A stretch of DNA of 64,000 nucleotides from Amycolatopsis mongoliensis (GCF_030285665.1 NZ_CP127295.1:9734001-9798000), one strand, 5' to 3'; shown: positions 9,905 to 18,400, counted from the first letter of the stretch. The notes: generated from the letters alone by a model not told the origin. Numbers and translations: made by a program.

Positions 9905-11044
9905 TCAGTGCATCTCGTGGGCGGCGGCGGTGGCCGTCTCCAGGTCGCGCCAGCGACCCGGGCCGGCCAGGCCGAGGTGGTACAGGTGCAGCTCGGCCGC
10001 GCCCGCCTTGGCCAGCTCGCCGGCGTAGGCGGCGATGTCCGGCACCGGCGCGGCGGCGACCGCGGTGATGTAGCTGCCGATCGCGACCCGCTCGGGCAGG
10101 GCCTCCCGGGCCGCCGCGACGGCTTCGGCACCCGTCGCGGGCGCCCAGCCGAACAGTACGACGGCGTCGACGTCGTCCGCGGCGGACGGCGTCAGCCCGG
10201 GCAGCGCGCCGGTGACCCACGGGTCGAGCGCGCCGTGCAGCACGATCCGCACGCCCGCGGGCAACGACGCCAGCACCGCGGCCCGCAGCTCGTCCGTGGC
10301 CCGCTGCCGGGTCCGCAGCAACGCCTGCGTCACCGACGGTGGCAGGTCGTCGGCCGTCACGCCCAGGTCGCCGGTCGCGACCAGCCGCCGGACCTCCTCG
10401 ACGAGCTGGGCGCGCACGGTGTCCGCGTCGAGGTCCCAGCCGGCCGCGCAGGCGTCGCAGCAGCAGATCGACAGCAGCCGGGCCACCGCCGGCGCCCAGA
10501 CGCCGTCGGTCTTCTCGTGCTGGTGCTGGTGGACCGCGCCGAGCGGGCCGCAGGCCTCGAGGATCACCGACGACAGCTCCAGCCCGGCGACGGCCTCGGC
10601 GGTCAGCGTCGCCGCGTACTCGCGCACCGCGGGCTGCGAAGGACACAGCGCCCAGGGGTAGGCCTCGCCGAAGCAGTTGCGCACCACGACGTCCGGGTGC
10701 TCGTACCCGAGCTGCGAGTTGTGGGTCAGCACGATCCACGCGGCCGCCGGGATCCCGGCCTCGTTCAGCACCCGGACGGCGTCAGAACCGCTGTCCTGGG
10801 CAGCTACCCAGTCCGGAATGGACGGACGCAAACGTTTGCCTTCCCAGGCTTCCGCACGCACCGGCCGGTAGAACGCCGCGTGCCGCGCGACCACGGCGGT
10901 CCGCGAAGCCGACCACGGCGTCGCCGCGCGGGCGCTGTGGTACGACAGCGCCACGGCCACCTCGTCGACGCCCAGGTCCCGGGCCCGCGAGGCGAACCCG
11001 GCCTCCAGGACATCCCAGGGGTAGGCGTATCCCGTCACCTTCAC
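9905..11044 (-). CDS. Unknown protein of the uronate operon (barrel-like, cysteine motif)
   Basis: A 379-residue cytoplasmic protein of unknown function. GTG 11044 lies 4 bases after the glucarate dehydratase stop, so it is translated with that operon. Visible features: an Ala-rich sequence with alternating strand/helix segments like a TIM barrel; THNSQLGYEHPD (108-119) followed by NCFGEAYPWALCPSQP; and a Cys cluster CCC-x2-C (194-199) in LLSICCCDACAAGW. This pattern resembles hypothetical glycoside-hydrolase-like families, where a Cys-x-x-Cys pair follows an N-F-G segment; that is a weak inference. Its place between glucarate dehydratase and the final dehydrogenase suggests a role with uronates, aldarates or a lactone intermediate. 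I do not assign a reaction. Confidence 0.85.
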   Translation of the reverse strand: MKVTGYAYPWDVLEAGFASRARDLGVDEVAVALSYHSARAATPWSASRTAVVARHAAFYRPVRAEAWEGKRLRPSIPDWVAAQDSGSDAVRVLNEAGIPAAAWIVLTHNSQLGYEHPDVVVRNCFGEAYPWALCPSQPAVREYAATLTAEAVAGLELSSVILEACGPLGAVHQHQHEKTDGVWAPAVARLLSICCCDACAAGWDLDADTVRAQLVEEVRRLVATGDLGVTADDLPPSVTQALLRTRQRATDELRAAVLASLPAGVRIVLHGALDPWVTGALPGLTPSAADDVDAVVLFGWAPATGAEAVAAAREALPERVAIGSYITAVAAAPVPDIAAYAGELAKAGAAELHLYHLGLAGPGRWRDLETATAAAHEMH

Positions 11045-11048
11045 CGGG

Positions 11049-12305
11049 TCACCACCTCGCCGTGTTCGGCTCGAAACCCTCGACGTACTTGCGCATGTAG
11101 GTCACGTCGTCCCGCTTGGTCAGTCCACATCGGACGTAGTTCTCGTGCAGCTTGGCCAGCGCGTCCTCGTCCAGCTTGACGCCCAGGCCCGGGGTGGACG
11201 GCACCGCCACGGCACCGTCGCGGAACTCCAGCACGCCCGGCTCGATGACGTCCTCGACCTTCCACGGCCAGTGCGTGTCGCAGGCGTAGGTCAGGTGCGG
11301 GGTCGCCGCGGCAACCTGGACCATCGCGGCCAGGCTGATCCCGAGGTGGCTGTTGGAGTGCATCGACAGGCCGACGCCGAAGCTCTCGCACGTCACCGAC
11401 AGGGACTGCGTCGCGCGCAGGCCACCCCAGAAGTGGTGGTCCGAGAGCAGCACGCCGATCGCCCGCGCCCGGAAGCCCGGCTCGATGTCCCCGAAGTTCA
11501 CGACGCACATGTTGGTGGCCAAGGGCATCGACGCCCGCTCGGCGACCTGGGCCATACCGTCGATGCCCGGCGTCGGGTCTTCGAGGTACTCCAGGACGCC
11601 GTCGAGCTCGGCCGCGACCCGGATGCCGGTCTCGACCGTCCACGCGGCGTTCGGGTCGATCCGGAGCGGGTGGCCGGGGAACGCCTCGGCCAGCGCGCGG
11701 ATCCCGTCGACCTCCTGGGCCGGCTCGAAGACCCCGCCCTTGAGCTTGATCGAGCGGAAGCCGTACTCGTCGATCATCCGCTTCGCCGAGCCCACCAGCG
11801 TCTCGGGCGTGGTGATCTCGCCCCAGGTGTCCGCACGGCCGTCGACGTGCCTGCCGTACTTGTAGAACAGGTAGGCGGAGAACTCGACGGCGTCGCGGGC
11901 CTTGCCGCCGAGCAGGTCGGTGACCGGGCGGCCGAGGTACTGCCCCTGCGCGTCCAGGCAGGCGACCTCGAACAGCGAGTAGACGCTCGCGACGGTCTTG
12001 CGGATGGAGAACCCGCCGATCAGCCCGTGGGCGTCGGTCAGCACGGTGTCCGAGAGCGCCCGCGCGACCAGCCGCTGCAGGCCGGGCAGGTCGAACACGT
12101 CGTGGCCGCGCAGCTGCGGCAGCACCTTGCGGACCTCGCCGAGGAACGCGTCGTCGCCGTAGGACTCACCGAGCCCGACGACGCCGTCCTCGCACTTGAC
12201 CTGCACGACGCTGCGCAGCGCGAACGGCTCGTGCACGCCCATGACGTTGAGCAGCGGCGGGTCGGCGAACGCGACCGGCGTCAGCACCACATCGAGGATC
12301 TTCAT
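11049..12305 (-). CDS. gudD: Glucarate dehydratase
   Basis: A 418-residue enolase-superfamily enzyme. SIKLKGG carries the K-x-K catalytic lysines, RIDPNAAW the first metal-binding Asp with its Asn, and SDHHFWGG and SMHSNSHLG the C-terminal barrel loops. It dehydrates D-glucarate to 5-keto-4-deoxyglucarate. The start overlaps the KdgD stop by one base (TGATG on the minus strand), a typical coupled pair. Length matches the family (about 420-450). It lies second or third in the operon from the symporter. Confidence 0.95.
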   Translation of the reverse strand: MKILDVVLTPVAFADPPLLNVMGVHEPFALRSVVQVKCEDGVVGLGESYGDDAFLGEVRKVLPQLRGHDVFDLPGLQRLVARALSDTVLTDAHGLIGGFSIRKTVASVYSLFEVACLDAQGQYLGRPVTDLLGGKARDAVEFSAYLFYKYGRHVDGRADTWGEITTPETLVGSAKRMIDEYGFRSIKLKGGVFEPAQEVDGIRALAEAFPGHPLRIDPNAAWTVETGIRVAAELDGVLEYLEDPTPGIDGMAQVAERASMPLATNMCVVNFGDIEPGFRARAIGVLLSDHHFWGGLRATQSLSVTCESFGVGLSMHSNSHLGISLAAMVQVAAATPHLTYACDTHWPWKVEDVIEPGVLEFRDGAVAVPSTPGLGVKLDEDALAKLHENYVRCGLTKRDDVTYMRKYVEGFEPNTARW

Positions 12306-13240
12306 CAGCCCAGCGCCTTCAGCGTGACGAAGCCGTCCTCCACGATCTTCTCCAGCCGGTGGATCTGCTCCGGCGTCGGCTCGACCAGCGGCGGCCGGAC
12401 CGGGCCGACCTTGTCGCCGCGCAACCGGGCAGCGGCCTTCACCAGGGACACGGCGAAGCCGGGCGTCTCGTCCCGCAACGCCACCAGCGGCAGGTAGAAG
12501 CCGGTCAGCAGGGCGTCCATCACGCGGGTGTCGCCCTCGCCGAGCGCGCGGTGGAAGCGGTGCGCGATCTCGGGCGCGAAGCAGTGCACGGCCGAGGAGT
12601 AGCGGGCGACGCCGATCGAGGCGTACGCCTTGGCGGAGACCTCGGCGGTCGGCAAGCCGTTGAAGAACAGGAAGTTCCGCGCCCGCTCGGTGTCCAGCGA
12701 CCGGATCGTGGTGACGATCCGGGTCATCACCTCGACGTCGCCGTAGCCGTCCTTGAGGCCTGCGACCGAGGGGATCTCGAGCAACGAGGCCGCGGTCGGC
12801 GCGGTGTACACGCCGGTGCCGCGGTGGTAGACGATCACCGGCACGGACGAGTCGCCGACGGCGTACCGGACGAAGTCGACCAGGCCCGAGGACGGCCCGG
12901 TGACGAGGTACGGCGGCAGCAGCAGGACACCGTCGGCGCCGCCGGCCTCGGCCAGGGCGATGCCCGCCCTGGCCGACGCGGCCCCGCCGCCGGCACCCAC
13001 CCAGACCGGCACCCGGCCGGCGGCCACCTCGCGGGACTTCGCGAGCACCGCCGCGTGCTCGTCCGGCGAGAGCGAGCTGAACTCGCCCGTGCCGCACGCG
13101 ACGAACAGCGCGCCCGCGCCCGCCGCGATGTGGCTCTCCACGTTCTCCGCGAGCGCATCGAGGTTGACCTCGAGGTCCTCGGTGAACGGGGTGAGGGGGA
13201 ACGCCAGCAGGCCGTCCAGCTCGATCTCGGTCTGTGCCAT
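12305..13240 (-). CDS. kdgD: 5-dehydro-4-deoxyglucarate dehydratase
   Basis: A 311-residue class I aldolase-like enzyme of the DapA/NAL family. The Schiff-base lysine is in AGLKDGYGD, the catalytic Tyr in VYHRGTG, and the substrate loop is GTGEFSSL. It converts 5-dehydro-4-deoxyglucarate to 2,5-dioxopentanoate with loss of water and CO2, feeding the dehydrogenase at the end of the operon. It is followed with one base overlap by glucarate dehydratase. The gap upstream to the symporter gene is 51 bases with no terminator seen. Confidence 0.94.
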   Translation of the reverse strand: MAQTEIELDGLLAFPLTPFTEDLEVNLDALAENVESHIAAGAGALFVACGTGEFSSLSPDEHAAVLAKSREVAAGRVPVWVGAGGGAASARAGIALAEAGGADGVLLLPPYLVTGPSSGLVDFVRYAVGDSSVPVIVYHRGTGVYTAPTAASLLEIPSVAGLKDGYGDVEVMTRIVTTIRSLDTERARNFLFFNGLPTAEVSAKAYASIGVARYSSAVHCFAPEIAHRFHRALGEGDTRVMDALLTGFYLPLVALRDETPGFAVSLVKAAARLRGDKVGPVRPPLVEPTPEQIHRLEKIVEDGFVTLKALG

Positions 13241-13291
13241 CAGTTCTCTGCTCTCTCGTCCTTAATCGGGTTCGGCCGGGTGTGGCCAACG

Positions 13292-14797
13292 TCAGGCGGG
13301 CACGGTCGTGCCTTCCTTCGTGCGGTCGACGTCGTCGTCGGTGTTCACGGTGTCGACGATCTCATCGGCGACCGCGCTGCGCTCGGGCGCGATCAGCCCG
13401 AGGCCGACGTAGAGGGCGAGCGAGACCAGGATCGGCGTCGCGATGAGCACCGTCTGGTTCGCGCTGAAGACGTAGTAGCAGAGCCCGTAGGCGATCAGGC
13501 CGCCCGCCCACGAGACCAGCGCCGCGCGCGGGCCGCACTTGCGGAACCACGGCAGCATGCCCAGCAGCAGCGGGATCGAGATCGGGCCCATCAGCGCGGC
13601 GACCCAGTTGACGACGATCTGCAGCACGCCGCCGAGGTTCTGCGCCTGCGTGGCCACGAGCATGGTCAGCGCGACGAAGATCACCGTGGTGATCCGCGCC
13701 GCCTTGAGGCCCTGGACGTCGGTCCACTGCCGGGTGCGGCGGACCATCGCCGGGATCATGTCGCGGGTGATCACCGCGGAGATCGCGTTGGCGTCGGAGG
13801 AGACCATCGCCATGGTGTGCGAGAAGATCCCGGCCAGCACCAGGCCGACCAGGCCCGGCGGCAGGAACGTCGTCGTCATGATGGCGTAGGACTGCGTCGG
13901 GTCCTTGATACCGGGGATGAGCAGCGGCGCCGCGAACATCGGGAACATCAGCACCAGCGGCCACAAGAGGTACAGCGCGGACGAAAGCCGCGCGCCGCGC
14001 CGGGCCTCGTGGGTGTTCGGCGCCGCCATGTAGCGCTGCGCCAGGTTCCACATGCCTCCGTTGTACTCCAGCGTCTTCACGAGCACGTAAACGAGCAAGA
14101 AGATGGTGGTGTACTTGGACGTCACCGGGTCGGTGTGGTTCTCGGGCAGCTTGTCCCACATCGTCCAGAGCGCGGAGATCCCGCCCAGCTTGCCCAGCAC
14201 CACCACGATCATCACGATCGCGGCGATGCCCTGGATGACGAACTGGCCGAAGTCGGTGAGCGCGTCGGCCCACAGACCGCCGATGGTGCAGTAGACGAGG
14301 GTGACGGCGCCGGTGATCAGGATGCCGAGGTTGTAGTCCAGCCCGGCGAAGACGTGCAGCAGCGTCGCGACGGCGAACCACTTGGCCGCGATGTCGAAGA
14401 TCTTCAGTAGGCTGCCGCTCCAGGCGAGCGCCTGCTGCGTCGGCACGTTGTACCGCTTCGCCAGGTATTCCAGCGGAGAGGCGACGCCGAGCTTCGAGCG
14501 CAGCCGGTTCCACCGGGCGGCGAACAGCCAGCTGCCGATCCCGACGCCGATACCGATGCTGGCGAAGCCCCAGAAGTACACGGTGACGCCGCTGGTGTAC
14601 GCCACGCCCGCGTACGCGACGAAGAGCACGGCGCTGTAGCCGGACATGTGGTGCGAGATCCCCGCCAGCCACCACGGCATCTTGCCGCCGGCCGTGAAGA
14701 AGTCCTTCACGTCGCTGACCCGTTTGTGCGACCACCAGCCGATCACGATCATCAGCGCGAAGTACGCGCAGACCATCGTCCAGTCGAGTGCGTGCAC
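13292..14797 (-). CDS. Sodium:solute symporter (SSS family), probable uronate/aldarate importer
   Basis: A 501-residue membrane protein with about 13 hydrophobic segments from residue 5 to 470 and a short acidic cytoplasmic tail. DFFTAGGKMPWWLAG and the GYSAVLF stretch are typical of the SSS family. GTG 14797 has AAAGGAG eight bases upstream. As first gene of the kdgD-gudD operon it probably imports glucuronate, galacturonate or glucarate with sodium; the substrate is inferred from context only. It is divergent from the IclR regulator, with two operator-like inverted repeats in between. Confidence 0.9.
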   Translation of the reverse strand: MHALDWTMVCAYFALMIVIGWWSHKRVSDVKDFFTAGGKMPWWLAGISHHMSGYSAVLFVAYAGVAYTSGVTVYFWGFASIGIGVGIGSWLFAARWNRLRSKLGVASPLEYLAKRYNVPTQQALAWSGSLLKIFDIAAKWFAVATLLHVFAGLDYNLGILITGAVTLVYCTIGGLWADALTDFGQFVIQGIAAIVMIVVVLGKLGGISALWTMWDKLPENHTDPVTSKYTTIFLLVYVLVKTLEYNGGMWNLAQRYMAAPNTHEARRGARLSSALYLLWPLVLMFPMFAAPLLIPGIKDPTQSYAIMTTTFLPPGLVGLVLAGIFSHTMAMVSSDANAISAVITRDMIPAMVRRTRQWTDVQGLKAARITTVIFVALTMLVATQAQNLGGVLQIVVNWVAALMGPISIPLLLGMLPWFRKCGPRAALVSWAGGLIAYGLCYYVFSANQTVLIATPILVSLALYVGLGLIAPERSAVADEIVDTVNTDDDVDRTKEGTTVPA

Positions 14798-14843
14798 CGC
14801 AGGCTCCTTTCCGCGTCCACGGTGATGCGGTCTCGCAAGAGAT

Positions 14844-14859
14844 GTTCACATCCATGAAC
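14844..14859. promoter_or_regulatory. IclR-type operator, copy 1
   Basis: GTTCACATCCATGAAC: inverted GTTCA/TGAAC arms with a 6-base spacer. It overlaps the TTCACA of the promoter read towards the regulator gene and lies 47 bases before the symporter start. Confidence 0.6.
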
Positions 14860-14874
14860 GGAGTCTGTTATAGT
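14845..14874 (+). promoter_or_regulatory. Candidate promoter of the iclR-udh operon
   Basis: TTCACA, an 18-base spacer, then TATAGT (14869-14874). The region is markedly AT-rich for this genome. The -35 is inside operator copy 1, and copy 2 begins 7 bases after the -10, so the regulator could block its own transcription. Confidence 0.5.
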
Positions 14875-14880
14875 GATTAT

Positions 14881-14896
14881 GTTCATCCATAAGAAC
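14881..14896. promoter_or_regulatory. IclR-type operator, copy 2
   Basis: GTTCATCCATAAGAAC: inverted GTTC/GAAC arms with the same ATCCAT core as copy 1, 37 bases further on. Two related sites between divergent genes are the usual IclR arrangement. Confidence 0.55.
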
Positions 14897-14956
14897 GTTG
14901 TTCGGGACGCTAATATGGCCGGAGTCACAAGTCAACGGCCGGACGGAGGAGCACAA

Positions 14957-15766
14957 ATGCCGCAGAAGGTGGACAACCCGGTAGCGGCCGACGGTGCCCC
15001 CGCCGAGTCGTCGGGAGTGAAGTCCGCGCGCCGGGCCGTCGACCTCATCGAGACCTTCGCGGCGAACGACGTCTGGCTGTCGCTGTCCGACCTGCACGCG
15101 CGCACGGGCTTCCCCCGCTCGTCGCTGCACGGCCTGCTGCGGACACTGCTGGAAGCCGGCTGGCTGGAGGCGGACGCCAACACCGCCCGCTACCGCCTGG
15201 GCGTCCGCGCGCTGATCTGCGGCACGGCGTACCTGGACCGCGACGCCGTCGTCCCGTTCGCCACCGAGGCCCTGGAACGCATCCGGGAGAAGACCGGCTT
15301 CACCGCGCACTTCGCGCGGCGCAACGGCACCGAGGTCGTCTACCTGGAGACGCGCGAATCGCAGCGTTCCACGCACCTCGTCTCCCGCGTCGGGCGCACG
15401 CTCCCCACGCACGCGACCGCGCTGGGCAAGGCGCTGCTGGCCGAGCTGACGCACGACGAGATCGAGGCGCTGATGCCGGCGACGCTGACCGCGCTCACGC
15501 CGAACACCATCACCACGCTCGAAGGCCTGCACGCCGAGTGCGCCGCCACCCGCGAGCGCGGGTACGCCGCCGAGGTCGAGGAAGGCACGCTCGGCGTCCG
15601 GTGCGTCGCCGCGGTGATCCCCTACCGGATCCCGGGCACGGACGCGATCAGCTGCTCGATGCCGATCTCCCAGGTGACCGACGCCGACGCCCAGCGCGTC
15701 GGCGAGCTGCTCGCCGAAACCACCGCCGAGCTCGGGCAGCAGCTGCGCCGGGCCGGGATTCGCTGA
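14957..15766 (+). CDS. IclR family transcriptional regulator of uronate catabolism
   Basis: A 269-residue regulator. An N-terminal winged helix (roughly residues 20-85; SLSDLHARTGFPRSSLHGLL) precedes the IclR effector domain with HAT..GKALLAEL and GVRCVAAVIPYR. I chose ATG 14957, which has GGAGGA seven bases upstream, over in-frame starts up to 84 bases earlier that fall in the promoter/operator region. It is divergent from the symporter-kdgD-gudD operon and cotranscribed with uronate dehydrogenase, so it most likely controls both, responding to a uronate or aldarate. Confidence 0.92.
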   Translation: MPQKVDNPVAADGAPAESSGVKSARRAVDLIETFAANDVWLSLSDLHARTGFPRSSLHGLLRTLLEAGWLEADANTARYRLGVRALICGTAYLDRDAVVPFATEALERIREKTGFTAHFARRNGTEVVYLETRESQRSTHLVSRVGRTLPTHATALGKALLAELTHDEIEALMPATLTALTPNTITTLEGLHAECAATRERGYAAEVEEGTLGVRCVAAVIPYRIPGTDAISCSMPISQVTDADAQRVGELLAETTAELGQQLRRAGIR

Positions 15767-15792
15767 CCGCCGCCCTTACCGAGAGGACCACC

Positions 15793-16599
15793 ATGACGGA
15801 CCAGCGTGTGCTCATCACCGGGTCGGCGGGCGTCGTCGGCACCCTGATGCGGCCCCGCTTGAAGCGCGACGGCCGGGTGCTGCGCCTGCTCGACCTGGCT
15901 CCGCAGACGGCGTCCGACGCCTCCGAAGAGATCGTGACGGCGTCGGTCACCGACCCGGAGGCGATGGCCGCGGCGTGCGAAGGGGTCGACGCGCTGATCC
16001 ACCTCGGCGGGCACAGCCGCGAGAACTCCTGGGAAGCGACCCTCGACGTCAACATCAACGGCACGCACACGGTGCTGGAGGCGGCGCGTTCCGCCGGGAT
16101 CAGCCGCGTGATCCTGGCGTCGAGCAACCACGCGGTCGGTTTCCGCCGGAACGACTCCGACCTCCCCGCGGATTCTTCCCCGCGCCCGGACACGTACTAC
16201 GGCGTCAGCAAGGCGGCGATCGAGGCGCTCGGCAGCCTGTACCACTCGCGGTTCGGCATGGACGTGATCGTGATCCGGATCGGCTCGTGCTTCGAGACGC
16301 CGTTGCCGCTGGGCCCGCGCGGCCTGACGACGTGGCTGTCGCCGGACGACGGCGCCCGGCTGTTCGAGGCGTGTCTCTCCGCGCCGTCGCCGGGGTACCG
16401 GCTGATCTGGGGCGTCTCGGACAACACGCGCCGGATCTACTCCCTGTCCGAAGCGGAGGCGCTGGGCTACAAGTCCCTGGACGACGCCGAGGTGTACGCG
16501 GAGCAGCTGGCTTCGAAGCCGGCCCCGACGGGCGCGGCGGCCGAGTACGTCGGCGGCCCGTTCTGCACCGCTCCCCTGGGCGTCTTCAACCCCCTCTGA
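15793..16599 (+). CDS. udh: Uronate dehydrogenase
   Basis: A 268-residue short-chain dehydrogenase/epimerase-fold protein. GSAGVVG is the NAD-binding loop and YYGVSK holds the catalytic Tyr-x3-Lys. Length, SSNHAVGF and the C-terminal GPFCTAPLGVF fit uronate dehydrogenases rather than UDP-sugar epimerases, which are longer. It would oxidise glucuronate or galacturonate to the aldaro-lactone, the first step of the pathway completed by the minus-strand operon. GAGAGGA precedes the ATG; the gap to the IclR gene is 26 bases. No dedicated lactonase is evident in the cluster. Confidence 0.88.
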   Translation: MTDQRVLITGSAGVVGTLMRPRLKRDGRVLRLLDLAPQTASDASEEIVTASVTDPEAMAAACEGVDALIHLGGHSRENSWEATLDVNINGTHTVLEAARSAGISRVILASSNHAVGFRRNDSDLPADSSPRPDTYYGVSKAAIEALGSLYHSRFGMDVIVIRIGSCFETPLPLGPRGLTTWLSPDDGARLFEACLSAPSPGYRLIWGVSDNTRRIYSLSEAEALGYKSLDDAEVYAEQLASKPAPTGAAAEYVGGPFCTAPLGVFNPL

Positions 16600-16603
16600 C
16601 GTT

Positions 16604-16654
16604 CCGTGAATGGCACATTGAGGGACTTCAAGTCCCTCAATGTGCCATTCACGG
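16604..16654. repeat. Perfect 51-base palindrome, copy A of a dispersed element
   Basis: Arms of 25 bases, starting CCGTGAATGGCACATTGAGG, pair without mismatch around a single C. It begins 4 bases after the uronate dehydrogenase stop. The same sequence occurs in reverse orientation at 58311-58367. It may act as a terminator, but sequence identity between two distant copies is not expected of ordinary terminators. Confidence 0.85.
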
Positions 16655-16714
16655 CTTTTGGTACTAGTACCTTGGCGGCTTTCCGTGTGACCGGACCGTC
16701 GCCAGGGTGGCGCC

Positions 16715-17446
16715 ATGATCTTGAAATCCCGCCGCGCGCGGAAGTGGACCATCGTCGTGGCGTGCGTGCTGGTCGTCGTGCTCGCCGGCGCGTTCACCCT
16801 GTTCGAGGTGTCGAAGTCGCGGACCTTCCAGTTCTTCGGCACCCTCGTGAACCGCGTCGACACCACCGAAAAGATCGTCGCGCTCACCTTCGACGACGGT
16901 CCCGACCCGGCCGGCACCCACGCGATCCTCGACACCCTGAAGAGCCGCCAGGTGCCCGCGACCTTCTTCCTCATCGGCCGGGACATCGCCGCGCACCCCG
17001 ACCTCGCGCGCGACATCGCCGCGGCCGGCCACGAACTCGGCAACCACAGCTTCAGCCACGAGCGGATGATCGGCGTGACGCCGGCCTGGGTCGCCGACGA
17101 GGTCGAGGCCACCGACGCGCTCATCCGCGGCACCGGCTACACCGGCGAGATCCTCTTCCGGCCCCCGAACGGCAAGAAGCTCTTCGCGCTCCCGCACTAC
17201 CTCGCCGAGCACGACCGCACCACGATCACCTGGGACGTCGAGCCGGACTCCGAGGGCACGCCCGACGCCGCCACCGTCGCACGCACCACGCTCGGCCAGG
17301 TCCGGCCCGGCTCGATCGTGCTGCTGCACGCCATGTACGCCTCCCGGGAGCAGACCCGGCAGGCGATCGGGCCGGTCGTCGACGGGCTCAAGCAGCGCGG
17401 CTACCGGTTCGTGACCGTGTCACAGCTGCTGGCAGCTCGACACTGA
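16715..17446 (+). CDS. Polysaccharide deacetylase (CE4 family)
   Basis: A 243-residue membrane-anchored or exported enzyme. Residues 11-31 form one hydrophobic segment with a basic N-terminus. The CE4 motifs follow: TFDDGPD (58-64, catalytic base and metal Asp), HSFSH (111-115, metal His pair) and RPPNG, with a C-terminal LLHA. It removes N- or O-acetyl groups from a polysaccharide, probably cell-wall peptidoglycan or a chitin-like polymer; the substrate is unknown. The last 59 bases overlap the 3' end of the convergent kinase gene. Confidence 0.9.
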   Translation: MILKSRRARKWTIVVACVLVVVLAGAFTLFEVSKSRTFQFFGTLVNRVDTTEKIVALTFDDGPDPAGTHAILDTLKSRQVPATFFLIGRDIAAHPDLARDIAAAGHELGNHSFSHERMIGVTPAWVADEVEATDALIRGTGYTGEILFRPPNGKKLFALPHYLAEHDRTTITWDVEPDSEGTPDAATVARTTLGQVRPGSIVLLHAMYASREQTRQAIGPVVDGLKQRGYRFVTVSQLLAARH

Positions 17447-18377
17447 CGACCCACTCGCCGTCCCGCGGCCCGTGCGTCAGCACTCCCCCGGCCGCCGCTG
17501 CCTGCTCCGCGAGCCCGGCGAGACCGTAGCCCTCGCCGGACCGCGGAGTCCCTTTGACCGTGTTGCGCGCGGTGATCGTCACCTGGTCGCCGGCTTCGAC
17601 GTCGAACCGCAGCCGGACGCCGGGACCGTTGTGCCGCAACGCGTTCACGGCCGTCTCCGCGACGAACCGGTCCGCCAGCTCCCGCAGCGGCCGGGGCAGG
17701 GCGGGCAGCACCGGGTCGCGGTCGAGGACGAGACCCGCGGTGCGGAGCCGGGCCAGCACCTCGGCGAGGTCGGGGGCGCGGTCTTCGTCCTCCCTGAGGT
17801 CGTCGAGCGTGCGCCGGACCAGCGTGAGCGCGCCACGCCCGGCGGCCAGGAGGGTGTCGAGACGTTCCCGGTCCGCGTCGGTCAGGTCGCCGACCGCGCG
17901 CAACGTCTCCGCCTGCACCAGCATCACGGCCGTCGTCTGGGCGAGCGTGTCGTGCAGCCGCCGGGCCGCGCGCTCGGCCCGGTCGGCGAGCGCACGCCGG
18001 CGTTCGGCGCCGAGCAGCCAGGCGACCGCGCAGATCGTGATGGCCACGAGGGTGCCGTCGAACGGGCCCTTCGCCGGGAACACGGCGCCGCCGACCACGA
18101 GCGCCGCCGCGGCCGCGAGCCACCGCTGCGGCGTGCTGTAGAGCGCGAGGAGCACCGGCACGTACATCGTGTTGCGCGGCTGGTCGTGCAGCAGGTGCCC
18201 GGCCGTCGCGAGGGTGACGGCCACCAGCACGACGGCGGGCGCGCGGCGCGACCACAGCAGCGGGACCAGCTGGACCGCGCTGAGCAGCGCGGCGACCCAG
18301 CCCTGGTGCGGGGTCCAGGCGCCGCTGGCGAAGAACACCGCCGCGGCCGCGACCGTCGTGACGAGAGACTGGCGCAT
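17388..18377 (-). CDS. Two-component sensor histidine kinase (NarL-type)
   Basis: A 329-residue kinase. Four or five membrane segments fill residues 5-125. The HisKA_3 dimerisation helix has the phospho-acceptor H142 in RRLHDTLAQTTAVM. The ATPase domain has ETAVNALRHNGPG (N-box) and GEGYGLAGLAEQA (G-box). It is divergent from the NarL-type regulator gene by only 23 bases, so the two form a pair. No extracellular sensory domain is seen, so the signal is likely membrane-borne. The 3' end runs 59 bases into the convergent deacetylase gene. Confidence 0.9.
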   Translation of the reverse strand: MRQSLVTTVAAAAVFFASGAWTPHQGWVAALLSAVQLVPLLWSRRAPAVVLVAVTLATAGHLLHDQPRNTMYVPVLLALYSTPQRWLAAAAALVVGGAVFPAKGPFDGTLVAITICAVAWLLGAERRRALADRAERAARRLHDTLAQTTAVMLVQAETLRAVGDLTDADRERLDTLLAAGRGALTLVRRTLDDLREDEDRAPDLAEVLARLRTAGLVLDRDPVLPALPRPLRELADRFVAETAVNALRHNGPGVRLRFDVEAGDQVTITARNTVKGTPRSGEGYGLAGLAEQAAAAGGVLTHGPRDGEWVVSVELPAAVTRSRTGSRAA

Positions 18378-18388
18378 GCGCCCGACAC

Positions 18389-18394
18389 TAGAGT
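18389..18394 (+). promoter_or_regulatory. -10 hexamer of a leaderless response-regulator transcript
   Basis: TAGAGT ends 6 bases before ATG 18401 and no ribosome site is present. In actinobacteria this spacing predicts transcription starting at the start codon. Confidence 0.5.
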
Positions 18395-18400
18395 GCGGGC

